Below are positions 63,135 through 64,000 of a stretch of 64,000 nucleotides of DNA, piece after piece. Made by a program: the position numbers and the translations under genes. The first letter of the stretch is position 1. Every line of letters starts with the position of its first letter. This DNA is from Batrachochytrium dendrobatidis JAM81. Taxonomy: Eukaryota > Chytridiomycota > Chytridiomycetes > Rhizophydiales. Where the stretch lies: contig NW_006281101.1 in assembly GCF_000203795.2 (NCBI RefSeq), positions 769,279 through 833,278 of the forward strand, given 5' to 3'. A model generated the notes under the pieces. That model saw only the letters and a program-made list of their open reading frames with translations, was not told the origin of the DNA and made no database searches.

Positions 63135-64000
63135 ATGCAACTGAGTCACGTGGAGTTGTCAGAAGTCGATTGCCGAGATTTGACTCGTTGGATTCTTGAA
63201 GTCATGGCAGCGAGAGAAGTGTTCAAGCGAGTCATTCCTCCGCTGAGTACACGCTTGCACAAAGGCCAGTCTGGAAGAATTGGTGTTGTTGGTGGGAGTC
63301 TCGAGTACACTGGCGCTCCATATTATGCTGCAATGGCTGCACTTTATACTGTAAACTCGAATATGCTTGTCAGGACATGACTAGTATCGATTCTGACCTC
63401 TGATATTCCATTTGTTGTCTAGGGTGTGGATCTATGTCATGTGTTTTGTGCTCAAGATGCAGCTCCTGCTATCAAGTGCTATTCGCCAGAACTTGTTGTT
63501 CATCCATCGATAGTGTCTAAAAGGTGTTTAATCCTGTGTATTTGTAGATATCGAATCCAAGTCTTGATCCTCTAATCTGAATCATATTTAGAGACTGCGA
63601 GCATTTGAATCCAGTTGCAATCGATAATTGTATAGAAACAGCTGTAGATCGCATGTCACCTCTACTTTGCAGGTTAGATTCGTTGGTTGTTGGACCTGGA
63701 TTGTCCCGAGATCCAGTTATGCTAGCTATGGCAAAAAGAATTGTTGAAAAAGTCATTTCCCTTGGCACCCCTCTTGTAATTGATGCAGTAGGTGGATTTT
63801 TACTGATTTTTATTCAACTTTTGTTTCAGATATATTTGATTTGTCTAATCTCATGTGTATTGAACAGGATGGACTTTGCTTGGTTGAGCAAACTCCTGGT
63901 TTAGTTATGGGATATCAGAATGTAATTTTAACCCCAAACACTAACGAGTTCAAGAGACTGTGCCATTCTGTTGTAAAGTTTAATTTTCATCACCTTTAAT
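63135..64000 (+). CDS. NAXD: ATP-dependent NAD(P)H-hydrate dehydratase (NAXD), 5' part
   Basis: A ribokinase-fold enzyme that repairs hydrated NADH and NADPH. Four exons are visible: up to 63350, 63423-63523, 63592-63787 and 63868 to about 63972, after which a donor (GTAAAG) appears and the window ends. Motifs: [106 protein letters not shown], and [14 protein letters not shown]. The start codon is uncertain (63081, 63120, 63135 or 63204 are in frame). The first two would leave almost no space to XPO4, which is divergent. Confidence 0.88.

Overview
The window is nuclear DNA from a compact, AT-rich, intron-rich fungal genome. The best guess is an early-diverging (chytrid) fungus, possibly close to Batrachochytrium; this is inferred from gene content, not from a database match. 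Nearly every gene has short GT-AG introns (about 60-150 nt). MGM101, a HIS2-type PHP histidinol-phosphatase, PRP28 and GFA1 point to fungi. AP-4 epsilon, exportin-4, a STIMATE-like protein and a TACC protein are genes that yeasts and most Dikarya lack. A pair of short secreted proteins with Kex2-like sites fits the lineage-specific secretomes of chytrids.

Layout, left to right. 1-5 kb: the 3' end of an unknown gene, RAD1 and a convergent GCK-III kinase whose stop codon overlaps that of RAD1. 5.6-14.1 kb: NOB1, GFA1 (minus) and PRP28. 14.3-17.8 kb: EMC5 between two inverted copies of a small TIR element, then PNG1. 18-24.8 kb: MGM101, a UBE2G1-type E2, PCC1, HGH1 (a TIR element sits in one intron) and SEC22. 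24.9-31.4 kb: a RING protein, a single-exon TrmA/RlmD-like protein that has lost its catalytic motifs, a tiny membrane ORF and HIS2. 31.6-39.6 kb: a TACC protein, RBX1 and an AP-4 epsilon adaptin that stops after the trunk. 39.7-45.7 kb: a type II membrane protein, a compact XRN-like exonuclease and an FSH-type serine hydrolase whose stop codon lies in a TIR element. 47-53.5 kb: a low-complexity ORF, a bHLH factor and a STIMATE-like protein. 54-56.9 kb: a 2.8 kb inverted duplication carrying two divergent copies of a secreted-protein gene. 57.7 kb to the end: tRNA-Ser(AGA), XPO4 and, head to head with it, NAXD (cut by the window edge).

Most genes are unrelated housekeeping functions: DNA-damage checkpoint, ribosome maturation, splicing, chitin precursor supply, ER and protein quality control, vesicle traffic, tRNA modification and nuclear export. 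There is no operon logic; they are packed as convergent and divergent neighbours. What stands out is (i) a family of about ten non-autonomous TIR elements lying right against coding regions, (ii) several very small coding exons, including an apparent 2-nt exon, and (iii) the secreted-protein inverted duplication, where non-coding arms are almost identical while the central and C-terminal coding parts have diverged strongly.
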